A stretch of DNA of 64,000 bases from Alphaproteobacteria bacterium (lineage in GTDB: Bacteria; Pseudomonadota; Alphaproteobacteria; SMXS01), in the NCBI GenBank assembly GCA_028284945.1, contig JANQQJ010000023.1, positions 168,011-232,010 on the forward strand, given 5' to 3'. The notes under the pieces were generated by a model. The model was not told the DNA's origin. It searched no databases and saw nothing but the letters and a program-made list of their open reading frames with translations. A program made the position numbers and the translations under genes. This document shows, piece after piece, positions 61,230 through 64,000 of the stretch. Within the stretch, counting starts at the first letter, position 1, and every line of letters begins with the position of its first letter.

Positions 61230-61233
61230 TGGC

Positions 61234-62244
61234 TCACACGTCGTCGTAAATCACTTCAAGGGAGGCTTTCTCGGTCACTTCACCGCCGCACATGTCGGCC
61301 AGGGTCGCCGGCTCAAGGGCAAAATCCGCCCCGGTTTCATCGGCTTCGAACAGGCCAAGAAGCCCATCCTGGCTGAGCGGTTCGGGGTGCATCGGTGGGG
61401 CATCAGCGACGTTTTGCGCCAGCTCTTCGAAAAGCGGCGCCCAGTTTCCGCCGGGCTTGCCGACAATCTGATAGTTCGCACTCTTGCGGCGGATATCCTC
61501 GTCCGCCGGGATCGCCGACAGCACCGGAATGCCAACGGCTTCGGCGAAATTCGCCGCCTCGCCGGTTCCGTCATCCTTGTTGATGACCATGCCGGCGACA
61601 CCGACATTGCCGCCAAGCTTGCGGAAATATTCGACGGCAGAGCAGACATTATTGGCGACATAAAGCGACTGCAGGTCGTTCGAGCCGACGACGATGACCT
61701 TCTGGCACATGTCCCGCGCAATCGGCAGACCGAAGCCGCCGCAGACCACGTCGCCCAGGAAATCAAGAAGGACGTAGTCGAAACCCCAGTCGTGAAAGCC
61801 GAGTTTTTCCAGCAGCTCGAAGCCATGAATGATGCCACGGCCGCCGCAGCCACGGCCGACTTCTGGCCCGCCGAGCTCCATGGCGAAAACCCCATCGCGC
61901 TTGAAGCAGACGTCGCCGATTTCGACTTCTTCGCCGGCTTCCTTCTTGCGCGCAGAGGTTTCGATGATTGTCGGGCAGGCCCGGCCGCCAAACAGCAGCG
62001 AGGTGGTATCACTCTTCGGGTCGCAACCGATCAACAGCACCCGCTTGCCCTGCTGTGCCATCATGTAAGACAGGTTGGCCAGGGTGAAACTCTTGCCGAT
62101 TCCCCCCTTGCCATAGATCGCGATGATCTCGGTTTCCTTGGTCGCCTCCGTGGGCACGGGGTCCGGTTCAATCGCGGCCTCGGCCCGCAGACCCTCGGTC
62201 AGGCTGTCCTGGATCGATTGGGGATCGGTGATATCCAAAGTCAT
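61234..62244 (-). CDS. bchX: Chlorophyllide a reductase, iron-sulfur ATPase subunit
   Basis: This 336-residue NifH-like protein has P-loop [26 protein letters not shown], and the cluster cysteines in GRGCGGRGI and DVVCGGFGLP. It passes electrons to BchY/BchZ with ATP. ATG 62244 overlaps the bchC stop (ATGA). The final peptide SLEVIYDDV resembles a stretch near the start of BchY. Confidence 0.96.
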   Translation of the reverse strand: MTLDITDPQSIQDSLTEGLRAEAAIEPDPVPTEATKETEIIAIYGKGGIGKSFTLANLSYMMAQQGKRVLLIGCDPKSDTTSLLFGGRACPTIIETSARKKEAGEEVEIGDVCFKRDGVFAMELGGPEVGRGCGGRGIIHGFELLEKLGFHDWGFDYVLLDFLGDVVCGGFGLPIARDMCQKVIVVGSNDLQSLYVANNVCSAVEYFRKLGGNVGVAGMVINKDDGTGEAANFAEAVGIPVLSAIPADEDIRRKSANYQIVGKPGGNWAPLFEELAQNVADAPPMHPEPLSQDGLLGLFEADETGADFALEPATLADMCGGEVTEKASLEVIYDDV

Positions 62245-63179
62245 GAAAGTGTTCTCCAGTCGAGGACCATTTTTAGGCAGGCGGGATCGCTGAACGCGGT
62301 CTCGTAGGCGGCTTTCGCATGAGAGGCATCCCACTGATGTGACACCAGACCGTCGAGCGACAGCTTGCCGGCCTCAATCAGTTCAAGTACGGCCGCGAGA
62401 TCATTGGGCTTCCATTCCGCGGCAACGCGAATGCGCGCTTCACGCATAAAGGCGGGCGGAAATGAAAAGGACAGCGCATTTGGGTAGAACCCGGCCAACA
62501 CGACTTCACCGCAGGGAGCAAGCCGCGCGATCAGTGTATCGAGAAGCGAACTATCGCCGCTGACGTCGCAAATGACGTTGTAATCGTGACGGTCATCGTC
62601 TGCCGGATCGATGACCGCGTAGCCTTCGGCACCGCCGGCCCGGGTCGGGTTGGTTTCCCAGACGATAGGGGCTTCTTCGCCCATCGCCACACAAACCCGC
62701 GCGATCAACCGGCCAAGCACACCATGCCCAACAATCAAATCAGGGCATTTGCCGCCAGCAAGCGCGTGATAGCCGGTCGCCGCCAGCGCGAGCAGAACGC
62801 CCCGCTCACCAAACTCGTCACCAATCTGAACCACCCGCTGACCGGGCACGACGAGCTTCGACGCGGCGCCGCCAAACAGGCCGCGCACGTCGCCAAAACA
62901 ATTAGCACCCGGCACAAACACCTGGTCGCCAACATCAAACCCCGACTTTGTGCCGGCTTCAACGACGCGGCCAACCGACTCATATCCTGGAACAAGGGGG
63001 TAACCCATACCCGGAAAAGGCGGCATTTGGCCGGACCAGAGAAGCTTTTCGGTCCCTGTACTGATGCCCGTCCAATCGACATCAACGACGATGTCTTCGT
63101 CGCCCGGCGCAGACAAAGAAAGCCGGTCCAGCACAAGGCGTTCCGGCTCTTTCAAAACAACTGCGACGGTGTCCATCAT
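62241..63179 (-). CDS. bchC: Bacteriochlorophyllide a dehydrogenase (3-hydroxyethyl)
   Basis: This 312-residue MDR protein oxidises the C3 hydroxyethyl to the acetyl group of bacteriochlorophyll a. WTGISTGTEKLLWSGQMPPFPGMGYPLVPGYE and VGHGVLGRLIARV are BchC features. Two adjacent ATGs are possible (63179 or 63176), with GGGGAG ahead. It leads the bchC-X-Y-Z-puf operon and has its own regulated promoter. Confidence 0.96.
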   Translation of the reverse strand: MMDTVAVVLKEPERLVLDRLSLSAPGDEDIVVDVDWTGISTGTEKLLWSGQMPPFPGMGYPLVPGYESVGRVVEAGTKSGFDVGDQVFVPGANCFGDVRGLFGGAASKLVVPGQRVVQIGDEFGERGVLLALAATGYHALAGGKCPDLIVGHGVLGRLIARVCVAMGEEAPIVWETNPTRAGGAEGYAVIDPADDDRHDYNVICDVSGDSSLLDTLIARLAPCGEVVLAGFYPNALSFSFPPAFMREARIRVAAEWKPNDLAAVLELIEAGKLSLDGLVSHQWDASHAKAAYETAFSDPACLKMVLDWRTLS

Positions 63180-63232
63180 TGGCTCCCCACGAGACCAAAC
63201 ACACGACGTCTAGCCGCAGTTACAGTCTCAAG

Positions 63233-63276
63233 TGTCAGTTTAAATGGACGGCATCTGTTGTCAAGCAATCCTAACA
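63233..63276 (-). promoter_or_regulatory. bchC promoter with two PpsR/CrtJ boxes 8 bp apart
   Basis: A perfect TGT-N12-ACA box lies at 63259-63276 (TGTCAAGCAATCCTAACA) and a second, TGT-N12-ACG, at 63233-63250, with 8 bp between them. On the minus strand the -35 TTGACA (63259-63264) lies in the first box and the -10 TAAACT (63237-63242) in the second, at 16 bp spacing. This is the layout known for Rhodobacter bchC. Confidence 0.85.
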
Positions 63277-63278
63277 CT

Positions 63279-63998
63279 TTAGGCGGCCGCCACGCGGCCT
63301 GTGATCAGGCCCGTCAACATCGGCCTACTGGTGCGCACCGCAACGATGTCGACAAAGCCGGCTTGTTCCATCAAAGACCGGTTTTCAGCCTCGGTGCGGG
63401 GCCTGCCACTGCCCATCGCCAGCAGATAAAACCCAAAATAGGCGTCACCGATGGGTTCGGCGCCTTTGACCCCTGACATCGGTTCCGCAACGATCAAGGT
63501 GCCGCCAGGCGGCAAGGCTAAATGGGCGGCCTTCAGAATCGCCAAGGCGGCATCGTCATTATGATCGTGCAGCACCCGGACCAGCGACGCCGCATCGGCA
63601 CCTGTCGGCAGCGAGTCGTCGAAAAAACTGCCGCCATATGTCTCCGTCCGGTGCGCCAACCCGGCCTCATCGAACTGAACCGCCGCCTGTTCTGCCACGG
63701 CGGGCAAATCGAACAGCTTGAACCGCAGGTCAGCAAAACGAGTCGCGGCGTGGGACACAAAGGCGCCCTTGCCGCCGCCGATATCCAACAGACATTGGTG
63801 ACGACCCAGATTGTACGAATCGAGGACATCACTCGCGATCATCTCCTGCGATGCTGCCATCAAGGCGCTGTAATCGGCTACCAAGTCGGACGAGGCATCA
63901 GCAGCCTGCGCGGCACTCGCATAGGCCCAAAAGTCCCCGAGTCGGGTGTCCGGCTTTTCCGCCCGTAGCAGCGCGACCGGGTCTTTGAGGTCGTCATA
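63279..63998 (-). CDS. crtF: Hydroxyneurosporene O-methyltransferase CrtF (5' end cut by window)
   Basis: About 240 codons of the C-terminal part are visible. The SAM fold has LLDIGGGKGAFVSHAA, and EPMSGVKG and a methyl-transferase end YLLAMGSGRPRTEAENRSLM follow. CrtF methylates the 1-hydroxyl group in spheroidene and spirilloxanthin synthesis. It is upstream of bchC on the same strand, and its start lies beyond base 64000. Confidence 0.92.
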   Translation of the reverse strand, partial: YDDLKDPVALLRAEKPDTRLGDFWAYASAAQAADASSDLVADYSALMAASQEMIASDVLDSYNLGRHQCLLDIGGGKGAFVSHAATRFADLRFKLFDLPAVAEQAAVQFDEAGLAHRTETYGGSFFDDSLPTGADAASLVRVLHDHNDDAALAILKAAHLALPPGGTLIVAEPMSGVKGAEPIGDAYFGFYLLAMGSGRPRTEAENRSLMEQAGFVDIVAVRTSRPMLTGLITGRVAAA

Positions 63999-64000
63999 AA

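Overview
The window is GC-rich alphaproteobacterial chromosome. Its right half (about 32.4-64.0 kb) is most of a photosynthesis gene cluster. The bacteriochlorophyll a genes, the LH1 alpha and beta chains that resemble the Rhodospirillum rubrum type, the RC-L/M/H subunits, the regulators PpsR and AerR/PpaA, and crtF point to a purple non-sulfur or aerobic anoxygenic phototroph. The species cannot be fixed from sequence alone. Both window edges cut genes: metH at the left and crtF at the right.

Left part (1-32.3 kb). A minus-strand methionine operon (ArsR-methyltransferase fusion, metF, and a methionine synthase split into two ORFs) reads off the left edge. A strong palindrome lies in front of it. 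Next come mlaA, a small operon with an M48 protease between two lipoproteins, ettA, an RHH/PIN toxin-antitoxin pair, and a divergent TetR/AhpD-like pair with matching operators. These are followed by a DUF389 membrane protein, an SDR, an FMN-dependent glutamate-synthase-like protein, a GST, a PEP-CTERM protein, a ModE-like regulator with modABC, an Asp/Glu racemase, a DUF4212/sodium symporter pair and an MDR oxidoreductase. Then there is a divergent pair of secreted proteins, one of about 1,030 residues with a zincin motif at its C-terminus, and two ATP-grasp proteins. A compound array of four palindromes at 31.83-32.10 kb closes this half.

Photosynthesis cluster. A c-type cytochrome gene sits at the border. 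The minus-strand group ppaA/aerR-ppsR-bchG-bch2-bchP-tspO diverges from a long plus-strand superoperon bchF-N-B-H-L-M-lhaA-puhA-puhB-puhC-orf98-acsF-puhE-hemA, most of whose genes overlap or nearly touch. Head-on to it runs the minus-strand crtF-bchC-X-Y-Z-pufQ-B-A-L-M. Two strong terminators separate the converging operons at 55.29-55.38 kb. There is no pufC or pufX after pufM, so the cytochrome at 32.4 kb is a good candidate electron donor to the reaction centre. AcsF, the oxygen-dependent cyclase, is the only cyclase seen.

Regulation. PpsR/CrtJ-type boxes (TGT-N12-ACA or one mismatch) lie in front of bchC (two boxes 8 bp apart), bchF and bchG. In all three the -35 hexamer TTGAC(A/G) is part of a box half-site. 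The puf transcript carries a large stem-loop between pufA and pufL and several smaller ones ahead of pufB.

The most promising less-described items are the paired ATP-grasp genes, the giant zincin-like protein with its divergent secreted neighbour, the nested palindrome array, the small orf98 in the puh operon, and the repeated YDDV peptide at the bchX/bchY junction.
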